A DNA stretch of 64,000 nucleotides from Apostichopus japonicus (Eukaryota > Echinodermata > Holothuroidea > Aspidochirotida > Stichopodidae). The notes beneath the pieces were generated by a model, which saw only the letters and a list, made by a program, of their open reading frames with translations, searched no databases and was not told the DNA's origin. Positions within the stretch are counted from its first letter, which is position 1; each line of letters begins with the position of its first letter. Shown here one piece after another: positions 48,849 to 61,200 of this stretch. A program made the position numbers and the translations under genes. The stretch is from contig NC_092582.1 in the NCBI RefSeq assembly GCF_037975245.1, forward strand, positions 5,434,001 through 5,498,000. Reading direction: 5' to 3'.

Positions 48849-51800
48849 TTGATTGATCTCTATCTGCAAGCTCTGAAGACTGGATACATTTTCTGATGTC
48901 TGGAAACAAAAAACACAACCGGCCGAGATTTTTCTTCTCAAACCACTTTAAGGTTGCACCCCAATTTGTGGGCCGTTGCATAAGACAGCAGATCGTAGGT
49001 GCCATCTTGAAGATCCTAAAGGACATCTAAGTAGCTGCCGTTTCCATTAAACGCAGATATGACGTGGACAAACCGTATATCTGTTCAACTCCTGTGAGCA
49101 GGAAGGACAGCAGACTTTCCATATCAAGTCAATTTAACTGAAGTATTAATCATTAAGGCTCAGAATGTGGTTGATTTTTGTGGCTCTCAGAGTGGATATC
49201 TAAATCAGTTTAATTTCAGGTACATTGGAAATTCAACTTAAAGAGTATTAAAACAATTTTGCTAAATAAGGACCAGGATAGTTACTTCCCTGTTTGGTAG
49301 TGCTACTTATTTGAATCTCCAGTCCTTGCCCTTGTATTGTAACCATGGAGACAAACAGAAAGGATAATGAGACGTAAACTGAATCATGTTTCAGATTTGA
49401 TTTGCAAAATTTACTGTCATTGAGATGTAAAAACGAGAAGCAAACCAACAATAAGAACTTAAGACCCTATTTTGAGCAGGGTATAAAGTATTAAGGAAAA
49501 GGGGATGCGTCTGCAATGTGGTTTCACTAAAGTCTGAAATTTCTTTACCCTGCATTGTAATCTCAAATGTGCATCTTGAAGTCATATTTCCAAGTAACCA
49601 TTCCTAGTGACTCCTGTTGGAAGGTAAATGCAAATATTAAGTAGAAAATATACTTTTGAAAATTTCATTTTGACACTGTTTTAGGTGTTGTTTGAACTTG
49701 GTGGTGTGATAATTAAGATTTTGCAAAAAAAAACTGGCTGGTAATTCATACCAAACATTTTAAGGTATCTAGTTAATTAGTAATTACATAAATGCATTTA
49801 CAGGATAGGAATTGGAAAACGAGAGCAAGGACACATTTGACAAGGGCAGGATTTAATAGAGAGAACTGTTATAGTCCTGCACTGTTGATTCTGGCATGTC
49901 TTTGACAATTTTCATATTGTAGATAAACTTTAGGACAAATTTTACACTGTATGTGTTATTAATAAAAAAAAAATTGCCACCATATATGATTGTATTTATT
50001 CTTTAGAGTGTGACAGGAAGATTTATACCCAAGGCCAGTGAAAAAGACATTGGATTTTAGCTGTCAAATACTATTCACTTTACATTACTTAAAGCACAGA
50101 TGGAGAGAGTGGGCAAATGGAATCGGGCACAACTTGAAGAATACCCATTTTCATCATGGGAGTAGATACATCCATAAAACTTTTTCTACTAGACAGAAAT
50201 ATGACAGGGGTGTGTCCCTTAAAATATGGTACTGAGGAGCCAATGGAGGAAGGGTTGTCAATGTGAGTAAAGGATCCTTTTGGAGCAGAACTCTCCATAT
50301 GAGTGTTTATCCCAGTCCCTCCCCCACCGCTCCCCCAGACTTACTTATTATGTTAGTTTGTGATTGGATTTTTATACAGTTCGAATATTTGCAACAACTA
50401 CTTACATCAATACAGAGGTAAGGCAGCATGTGTACTCCCCTCCTAAGTCACCTCCTTACAAACGAGATGTTTTATGATTCAAAAGAATAACCTTGTTTGC
50501 TAATGAGACTCAATAACTCAGATAAAAGAAGAAAATGGTGAAATTTCAATATCTGTTATAAATATATTCTTGCTCTATAAATTCAATTTACAGTTTACAC
50601 ATCAATAGATTTCAGTCACTCAAGGATACTGTATTCATACAATCAAACATATATTACTTTAGTGTTTGCCATATGTCTACATTATGTTTCAACAGAGTAA
50701 TTATTTTTTATATAAAACACAGTGCAGGACCAACTCATGGATTCTTGGATGGTAGAGCTCAAAGATGGTACCCAAACATCCAGGAAACAAGTTTATTACA
50801 TTTCTGTGAATTTTATACAATGCAGCATACATTTTTAACCAGTTAGAAGGAGTCTCATATACCTGAAGCCGAACAGTTTTATTAAATTCATCAGAAGCTA
50901 CAGGACGTTCTACCTACAGTGAATGTTCTTTGTGCTAGACATAAAATTATTACAAGAAGAGCATAGGCACAACGGATCAGACATAATTATTACAAGAAGA
51001 GTGAAGGTTGCAGCAATCCAATGGATCAGATATATTATTATTACAAGAAGGGTATAGGCATAGTGGTTACAATCAAAGAGCTGGGAGCTCTTCTCACACA
51101 TCACTTCCTTTAATAAAGCTCATCCTCAAATTTAAATACACATTTGTGCTTTGGGTAAATAAAGGAAATGCAGGTATACTATTCTTGTAGATTCCCAGTT
51201 TGACCAATAAGATCCTCTTCTTACCTCACTCTCCCACACTCTTCTACCACAATACAAATAAGCACTGGGCTTAGCTCTCCTACCCCCACCCCTCCATCCA
51301 AACTTTTTCCTGCATGTAAAGCCTCCGAAGTGATTCTTGTACCTGTACTAGGCAAGCCATTTTACCATGTGGCTATTTACAGCACCCCTCCACAGCTTCC
51401 CTCCCTCTATTCCTATACATATGAAGCCTGATATAAGATTCTTCTCCTGGGCTAAAGAAGTCAGTACTTATAGCAGAAGCTAATTAAATCCTTCTACTTC
51501 AATAAAAGTACCTGTTGTCCTCTTTCTTGTAGTATACATATGATATATACCTACTTCTATCTTCTTGACCAAATTGGTCATTTTAGTGGCATAGAAGAGG
51601 AACATTCCTTTTATGTTTAGTTTCAGGATTATAATAATATAAACCACTACATGGCTACCAGGAAGCTGCTGTATTATCTGAAACTCAGTTTCCTTTCGTT
51701 CCAGTAGGCAGAGTTATAACTAATGATGACTACTTATCTTCATTTTCCAAATAGATTAATGGTTTATCAATATCAGAATATAAGAGGTAGCGAAGAGAGA

Positions 51801-52047
51801 ACGGACCATTTGAAATTTGGTTTTCCACTAGATTAGATCATATAATTGCTGCTTTTGTTTTTGTGTCACTTTATCAAAAGGAATAGGGTTTTTAGCAAAG
51901 ATAATAGTAGCAGCAGCATGAATAAAGGGTCAGTTCTATGCAAGGCTTGGGACACATCATCACCTGTGTATAGATTTGGAGGTCTGTTTTCAATAACTTA
52001 TATCAGAGGTCATGTGTGCTCTACTGAGTGTATGTAATTTTAATATA
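48849..52047. other. intergenic region
   Basis: Between SURF1 and the coiled-coil gene. Three diverged copies of an attattacaagaagag-type repeat lie at 50946-51060. Short ORFs show no recognisable content, and I see no gene here. Confidence 0.5.
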
Positions 52048-52217
52048 CTTATGTATCTTCGCAGGGTTTATTCTTAGCATGAAACCTCAGTTTTAGTGTC
52101 ATTGCCCTACCACATTTACATAAAAAACTTCTACCTCTTATGTATCTTGGCAGGTTTCATTCTTAGCATCAAACCTCAGTTTTTGTCTAATTGTCGTACC
52201 ACATTAACATCAATCTT
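52048..52217 (-). repeat. 89-bp tandem duplication at the 3' end of the coiled-coil gene
   Basis: cttatgtatcttcgcaggg begins at 52048 and cttatgtatcttggcagg at 52137, with following sequence matching up to the stop codon region. The outer copy contains the minus-strand AATAAA (52072-52067), the nearest poly(A) signal to the stop; the inner copy has lost it. Confidence 0.75.
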
Positions 52218-55200
52218 CTATCTCTTTGGGATCTTTCCTCTGTGTTTCTTTGTGGTTGATAGTTTCCCTTTCTTCTTTGTATCATCAAACAAGCTTCGGT
52301 TCACAGACTTTTTACTGGTGTCCTTGGAAGGCGCTTTGGGTGGTCTGTCACACAAGAGGAAAACACATTATTAAAGTGAAGAGTGACTGCCTTAATTAAT
52401 GCTTTGGGTTCATTCATGCAAGATGCATATCATCTCAACCAGGACATTTTTAACACAGTTAGTACAGTCTGGTATTTACATGCATACTAATGCAATAAGA
52501 CAAGGAAAATTATGGCAAAAGTTTTTACAGAAACTGCATTTGAAGACAAACAAACGATTTGATCGAATAACGAGATCAGTGAGCTCTGCAAAGAAAATCA
52601 AAATGACTTTCCACCAAACACTGCAAGGAGCAGCAATTGAAGGTTGTTTTGCTCAGGAATCTTACCATTCAGCAATATCAATTTAAATAGGATTTCAAAG
52701 CTTTGGATTTTTCACTAATAAAATGACCCCTTTGACCAGTAAGCGCTTGAACTGATAACCCTCAGTTGTTATCAACAATATTGGTGTCATCCACTGAACA
52801 TTGACACATTTAATATCCACTTCAAACTAATAGCATAACTTAAGCTTTAATTCTTGCTTATTAGTTAATTGGTGATTGTTTCTGCAGTGATGAATTGTTG
52901 TCATCAAGGCAGAGGCAAGAAAAGTAATGATATTGTGTACCTTGGACGGTTACTGGCCTGCTTGTTGGCATCCACTTGACTTGGGGTAGGCCGTTCTTTG
53001 GCTTGAAGAGAAAAGCATGATCAGTAGAAAGTTATTGAGGAATATTTTGTGAGGTCTATATTTTCCTCTTTTGCTGATAACGTGTGAGCAGAGAAAGACA
53101 AAAAATAGCAAATTATCAAGATCATTTTTTTTTTAAATCTCTTTGACAAAAGTCTTATAATCAGGGACTACTATCCATCAATGTGTTTAGATTAATGTGA
53201 AATCTTAACTATGCTACAGTGTTTACATTTAGTCCTGATTAAATCCAAAGAGGGGTATTAAAGATGTCAAGTTTTATAGCTCAGAGTCCATGGAGGTTCT
53301 CAACACTGGCATGAGTATGATTCACTAAGAACACTATCACATGCCAGATGAAAGACATCTTTCACCCGATAACCTCTGTATTACGGTTTCCTGTTAGGCT
53401 GTGGTCCTATCCAGACTGCCTGAACTTGACCTTTGACCTGTCAATTAGTTAAAATGGTTCTGGACATGTTCTCATAATCCTAAGTTCTTTTCTTCTAAAG
53501 CCCTGGTATTCAGACTGACCCCAATTTTCACCTTGGTGACCCTCCAGTGGTGAATGTTGTGACCTGGGAAAGGAGCCCCACAGGGAGGCCGTATCCCAGC
53601 ACATTTGAAAAAGGTTTATATGATTAAGGGTGCTTTGTAGCAAAATAGTGTCATATTTTGCAACTTTTGACAAAAGAAGTTAAAAAGTTCAACATATTTC
53701 CACTTTTTTCCATTTTTTATCAGCAAGCTGATTCCCCTGCTAATTTTTGACGGCCCTCCAAAAATATGTTGCGACCCTAAAAAGGGTTGCCATCCACAGT
53801 TTAAATTACCCAGGTAGAATAAGGAGAATTAATCCATGGTAAAAAAATATCTGTTATGCGTTGAATGATAAATGTCATTTAATAATTCAACAATCCAAAA
53901 TAGTTAACGTTTATAACCATGTTTAGCACCAAACACGTTCATTGTCGGCTGTGATATTGCTTACCATCTTGGTCTGATCTTGTTGACAGCGAGCTCGGGG
54001 AATCCACTCCTCGAGGGAAGCTACCTCCAGTCTTGTCACTGAGGGTTGGACTTTCAACAGAATTTGCCAAAAGCGATGATATGAACGGCAAAGTATTTCC
54101 TAAACCAAACTGATCACTTCTTGGATGAAGTAAATCGCCTTGCATGGAATTTAGCGAGACGTCGTGCCCTGCAAGGTCACTTGAATGGTTTTGATTTGAC
54201 CTTCCATTTTGACTTAAACTGTGTCCTAATTCTTCCTGCCATGGCTTACCCTCGGGTACTCCTCTTACACCCAAGCCAACGAAACTGTCCGCAAGAGTAC
54301 TCCTTTTGTTCAAAGTGCTTGAATTATCTCTATTCATTTGTCCAAAGTCAAATCGATCTGGAGTTCCTTGCGTGTTACTAATCTTGTAACGTTGTGTGGC
54401 CTGCCTCCCATCCTGGAGCATTTTCCTGTTGACGTAAGATAACATATCTTGGAATGATGCCATGTTTACACCTTCTATGCTATCCCTCCCATTTTGATCC
54501 TTTAAATTTACTTCCTCCTCTTCTGGCCGAGAGATTTTCTCCTCACCAGTCCATCGTTCATTAATATCAAGAGGCTGCTTAAAGTCTGTTTCTAAGTGTT
54601 CCAGTCCTTGAGAATAGTTGGGAGTTCCACTTTTTGCAGCCATCATCTGAGGACGGGTGGAATACAATAAAGGGTAATTTAATTCTGTTTGGCTGTCTAT
54701 ATATGGTTCCCTCTGGTGGGCAGAGTCTGACATGCTCCGATACAGTGGTGGTGGTGGTACTCTTGGTGAAGAATGCGTCAAGTTGTTCCTCGATGCTGGG
54801 GAATCGTGAGCTGAGGAGATCCTAGAGAGAGGTGATATGTTTGCCCTCCTGGAATAGAGGGCTCTCTCATAACCAGAAATCTGTGCTGATAGTCTAGCAC
54901 ATTCAGCTTCCTGTATTAGAAGGTAAAGAGGAGAAAAACCATTAAAAGAGTGGATAAGCTAGAGGAAAAAGCTAATTAATTATAGACAAAAATATCTTGA
55001 ACCTATTGTTGCAGCATTTAACTTGCAGAGCCAGCTTTTCATTATCCCTTCAATGCTCATTATTAAACTTAAAAAAAGTCAAGAGTTGTTGATATCTGTG
55101 CGACTGCCCGATGACCGCTATACTTTACATATACCACAGTCACTGCTCCATGAAAGCCTTGTTTGCCTCTTTACTCATATGGTATTTTACAAAACTCTCT

Positions 55201-58200
55201 GATGTAATGCAAGCTTTTTGCTAGTTACTCTATTACCCATCCAGTATAACAATTACACCCCTGATGTACCCCTACAGTCTTACCTTGATAACCACTGCTT
55301 CATTTGCAGCTTGTAACATCTCATCTTTTGCCTTCAGGTGTGCTTGAAGCTTATTTTCTTGTTCTTGGAAGTATTTCATCTGTCCTCTTAGTTTCGCATC
55401 TCCATCTTTCAGACAGTTCACTTCTGCTACTTGTTGATCTTTCAACGTTAAGAGCTGAAAATGATCCCTCTGCAAGTCAGCGAGCTGTCAGTGAAACCCA
55501 ACGATAAATCAAATTTGATCTCGCTTCAAATGCAATTGTCTCGAAAATAAGGCTGACATCTTTACTTTTAGGTGATGTGTGGTCCATGGGGTTGGGGAGG
55601 GGTGGGTGAGGTAAACAACTTTCTCAAGATATAATCTTGTAGATTTTGTTCAAGCACAATTCAAGGTTATAGAAGAACAATAATGTAACACACACAACAC
55701 ACTGTTTAATACCCACCTCCTGTTCTTTCTGTTCCAATTCATAATGCTGTTGTTGAGTCACCTTGGACATCTCTGATGTCAGTTGTGACTGGATCGTCAC
55801 CTCCCTGGCTTTGGCCTCCCCTAGCTGTCTAGCTAATCTCGTACACTCCCCATCTTTGTTGCGGCAAACCTGTGAAAGCTCTTCTAGTTGTCTTGAAAGA
55901 TGTTCCTGTATAACAGTGTATTGACAGAAATAGGATATTTTAATTGTCTTTTGTGTGATTGAAACCTTGCATTGCAAGTAGCCATCTATTCTATGTGTAA
56001 AAGTAAGTTGGCCTGACGTTTCGATCCTAGCAGGATTTTCTTCAAAGGCTAAATGACAAGTAACAGTAACAGAAGGGACAAAAAACACCCACAGAATTCA
56101 GACAGGTTAATGAGCATGGTGAACACAATGAGATACATTTAAGGGGATAAGTAGACAAGGGATGGAGAGAAGAAAGAAAGAAACCAACAGGGGAAGAGGA
56201 GAGGTAGGAGATAAACAGTGGAGGGACAAAGAGAGGCTCTTTAGTGGATAAGCAGGCTCTCTAGTGGATAAACAGTCTGCTAACAGTTTTATTTTATTTT
56301 CATTCTAAATATGCACATATAAAATATTTTATTTTCTATTTTGTCTCCCTGGTAGATAACTTATGCATATTTTAAATCACTGACTACTCAAGAATCGACA
56401 TTATAAGCCAACTTGGATACACTATGATCAATTACACAAGGCTGGAGAGTATTTTCTTATAAAGTGACAAACCAAATGAATACATTTGGTTCAATATGAT
56501 ATGAACTAGTTTATGGATGCCTTCCTGCTTAAAAGCTTAGTGGTCATAATGGTCATTTCATCCACAGCTGACCTTTTAGGTGACCTTTCATATTATGCCA
56601 TACTGATTAAACCCACTGTTGATTAGCAGACCTATTCCCATTTCATACAGATTGGATCAATCCACTGGTAAGTTGGGAAGGCCTCTTGTGTAAATAGGAC
56701 TTTGAATTGTTCTGTAGCAGGGAAATTTAAGCGATTTCAACCTAGCCCATAATCTTGTTCTAATGGAGCATGCCTATGATTCGAACTCTAAGGCGGTTAG
56801 GCTTGACCACCTTACCATCCTACCATACACGTTGCTTAACCTATAGGCAAAGTGAAATCTTAATTCTGTCTGGCTCTTTGCCCCAGCAGGTGTTTTCATT
56901 TGGCCCATACATACAATCTAGAGAGCTCATGAGAGAACAAAAAAAAGAAGAAAAAAAAAACCTTAAACCAACATGATTCAAAGAATAAAACATTTTCTAG
57001 CCTATTGTTAAGGGTAGAATATATTGAACTGTACCAGTTCTGTGTGAGCATCGGTGAGCTCTTTCCTCAGTTTAATCTGTTCTTGATTAGCTCTCTGGTA
57101 CTGCTCGTGGATCATCTGTAATTCTTGGTTCTGCTTCTGGTTATTACCCTCTTCCTCCGTCAAATCAGAATTCATTCTCTCCACCTCCTGCGATATCAAG
57201 TTATGTGAATCCAGAAAGTTTAATATCTAGAAGAGCGCTACAAATACAAACTAAATGCCCATATGTATTTACTGTGAGCAATTAAACTACTGCATATATA
57301 CATACACATAGATACATATATACATACATACACCAATACATCCATCCAGGGAATAATTTATCATTGGATTGTTGTGTAGTAGTTTCGAAGGCCCTGAATT
57401 TTGTCTAGAAATACAAAATACCATCGTTAATTTGTCCAAAAATGGCTGAACATCTTTGCACTTCTATAGCAATTTTGACTCATAGCATTTGAGATGCAAT
57501 GCTGGAGAAGTTATTCCCCGACATCTACCTTGGCTTTCAAATGCTGATAGATTTTCCGACTACTGCATACACATCACTGGTAATTTAAGAAATTTAACCC
57601 ATTACTAACCAATCCCCATCCCCCATCTGCCCAACCTGTCATACTCATAACCCAATCAATTATGTGAATGCTCCCTCTAATTAGGACAGTAAAGCGTGCC
57701 TTTACACATAACTGCACCATATCCATACATTCTTAGACATGAATTTTCATGTAGTTTGACCTATAACTACACAAGTAAGATTCTTGTGTGAGCCCCTGTA
57801 CACTGACAGAAAAAAAAATCACTTTTTCTACAGCTGCATATGCATCACTGGTAATTTAGGAAACTTAAACCTTAACTACCCCATCCCCATCCCTCATCTC
57901 CCCAACCTGACATACTCATAACCCCATCAATTATTTGAATACTCCCTCCAAGGACAGCTAAGAGCCTTCACACATAATTGCTCAATATCCATACATTCTT
58001 AGAAACATAGAATATTCATGTAGTTTGACCTATAACTACACAAGTAAGATTCTTGTGTGAGCCCCTGTACACTGAAAAAAAAAAAAAAAAACTTTTACAG
58101 GAATGGGGCTGGGAATGTTTCTAGGAAAAAAGCTGTGGTAGCACAGCCTAAATGCATCCATATTACAATATTTCACCTGTCTATACAAAATGAAAGTTCA

Positions 58201-61200
58201 ATAGAATAGATATAATGGGCACCACACCAGTTGTACGTAGTGGCCGATCCAGGCTCTCTCCGAAGAAGGGCCTTGGGAGACAAGTATCAGGAGAAACAGA
58301 GAGGACTACCAAAAGGCAGTGCATACATAGGAAACATTGGTAAAAGTAATAGGAATGCTTGTGTGCAAAGCGCACTAAGGTTTTCTCATCATATATCTTG
58401 TTATGAGCAAAACTTTATGTATTTAATATTTAGTGCCAAAAAAGATTTCGGAAATTGGGTTCTGGGCCCTCTGTCTCTGGATCCACCTCAGGTAAGAGCC
58501 AGCAAACTTTATAAATTGATCTCAGAAATTAGCCTAACCTGTTCCAAGCTGCGGATTTGTTTATTTTTATCTTCAATCTCCTTTTCCTTGCTCTGCAGAT
58601 TTGACTCAACATTCTGTTTGTGGAAGGACTGAAGCTGAAGTTCTTGGACTTGCTCGAAACATCTCTGCTCCAAATTTGAAATCTACAAGAATAATAAATA
58701 TGTTGCCATTTGATTTCTCCTCATACGCTTGGAATAAATTAATGTGCATACTTCCTTAAGCCTCTAAGACACAACTAGATAAGAGTATAAGTATCAAAAC
58801 ATTGATCATGTTATTTACAATAATTCACACTTTTTCCATCTTTCATGGACAACCACTGTAAGTTACTCCACATTTTCATTCAATTTCATGATTGTGGTTT
58901 GATGCTACATTTCCATGGATGGTTCTTTACAATTCCAATTCTTCTCATCATTGATTAATCAATGCAACTCTAACATGCACTTCCTTCAGATGGAATTGAA
59001 ATGAAGAAAACTTGGAGGTGAAAGTGTGTAGTTGTCAAAAGTCAGCTTCTCCCAAGCATTCTCATGGTTTTGTGGAATGTGGATGTGGAAATATTTTGTG
59101 AAAAAGCCATCCATGAAATATGGGAACTTGTCAAATTGTTCATTTTCAACTCTACCCTACTCCACATTTTCTCCTAGATATAACTAAATGAGTGATGGTT
59201 TTGCAACTTTGAACTCCACATTTTCTCCTAAAGTTAACTAACTGAGTGATGGTTTTGCAAGTTTATAATTGGCAAGCTCAGAGACATTGAATGATTCCGT
59301 ATGGACTTCTGAATTCATACTGGTTGATAGCTCCCATCTTACCTGTTCCACCAGTCTCTTACTCTCTTCTTTACCATCACTCAGCTCGGCTTCTAACTCC
59401 TTGACTCGTATCTCTACTGTTGTCTGATGCTCCTTGACAACAGCGTCAAACTGATTCACCTGGTGATTTGAGTTATTTGAAACTATTTTGAATGTCCTGA
59501 TTATTTGGACTGATTTATAGACACAAACTACAGTTATAATTGATTTTTATTAAAAGACAACAAAAGGAGTAACTTAACAGGGGAATAAAACATTAAAAAA
59601 ACACAAACAAATAAACAATACCAATAATTAACACCAACTAACACAACACCAACAAAAATATAATACACAACTCCAGCAAATAAACATCACCAACTAACAG
59701 CACCGACTAATATAACAATAACACCAATGAATAGCACATAAACAACACAAACAAGAATAGCAGCAAATGGTGACAAAAGTCTCCTGAAACAAATTTATGA
59801 CCAAAAAGTACATTTACTAGGACTATTAATCATACAAAACACTGTCAGGTATTGTCATTTAATCAATTAAGTCGTTGCTGTCATTAATTAATTAGGCTGA
59901 TTACTACCTGAAAGCACTACATGCACTTGATGAAAGCAATATGTTTAGGATACTTGAGTGCACCATATGTAGCTGGTATAATTATTAATCATGCTCGGAT
60001 AGTTATGAATAACAACCGAATTGATTAAAGCAGTAAATATTGTGGATCTTGCCAAATTGTTGATAATATTTCAATACAAAAAGAACAAACACAAAAAGAA
60101 TTCATATAAATACAAACTTCAAATAAATACAAACAATAAATACAAACAGATAATAAAATTTAGTTATTCTTTTTAAAGTCGCAATATGAAGATGTCAATG
60201 GGTAATACAAATATGTATATGGGGTTTATTCAGACATCCTTCTAGAAGTGAATAGAAACATCTCTACTGTTTTATGCTCACAAGGGACTGCCTTAGCCGG
60301 ATTAGTACAACATACATTTTTTTTGTTTTATAGTTCAAATTAGTATTTTTGGGTATCATAATGCAAACAGGACTTGAATGAGCTCATTGTGTCCATCAGC
60401 AATTTAACTAAATTGCTCTCACCTGTTTGGTTCTCTCCTCCAGCTCTGCATGGCTACTCTTGAGCACTGACTCCATCTCTTGTAAATCATTCTCCTTACT
60501 TTGAACTTCATCTTTAGCTTGCCTGAGGAGATATAAAAAAAAAAATCCTAAAGCATTAATATCTCAAGCAGAATGTATGTTTAATGTAACTTAAACAATG
60601 GAAGGAGATCAGACTTTTCAGGGTTAAAGGGTGTGAAGATTGGCGCAAAAAGAAACGTTTAATGCCGGTTATCTGACCTAGTTTCGAATGAGGTGTAACA
60701 GAAGTGTTAGACACCACCATCGATTCCAGAAAATATGCACACAGCTTGCTAACTTTGGTAATTAGACACCAGTGTACAGTCAGTACATACAGCTGTGGTC
60801 AATCCAAACAGCACAGTGTTCAAACGATACAGCGATGTAAATCTCAGGTCCAGATAAAGATAACAAGGTATCACGTTTCATTACTGTCTGCATTTTGTAG
60901 CGACAAGCAGAAAACTTCACTTGCAAGCAACGGAAAGTTAACTTTTTCAGTGTGCGGCACGCGGTTTGGGGAGTCTTCAATGCCTTTAAGATGAAAACAA
61001 ATGAGACTAAAAATATTAACATGGTCAAGGCCATTACAAGTTATACTGCACTCAACTGTGTTCACTTTTGTCTATTATTTAGTCTCCTCATGGAGTACCA
61101 TCAGTACCATGACAAACTTTCTCCTCATATTTTTTTAGTTTTATTACCTCAACAAACTTTAGGAAGCAACATGCAGACAACTGTTGTGTTAAAGGCAGGG

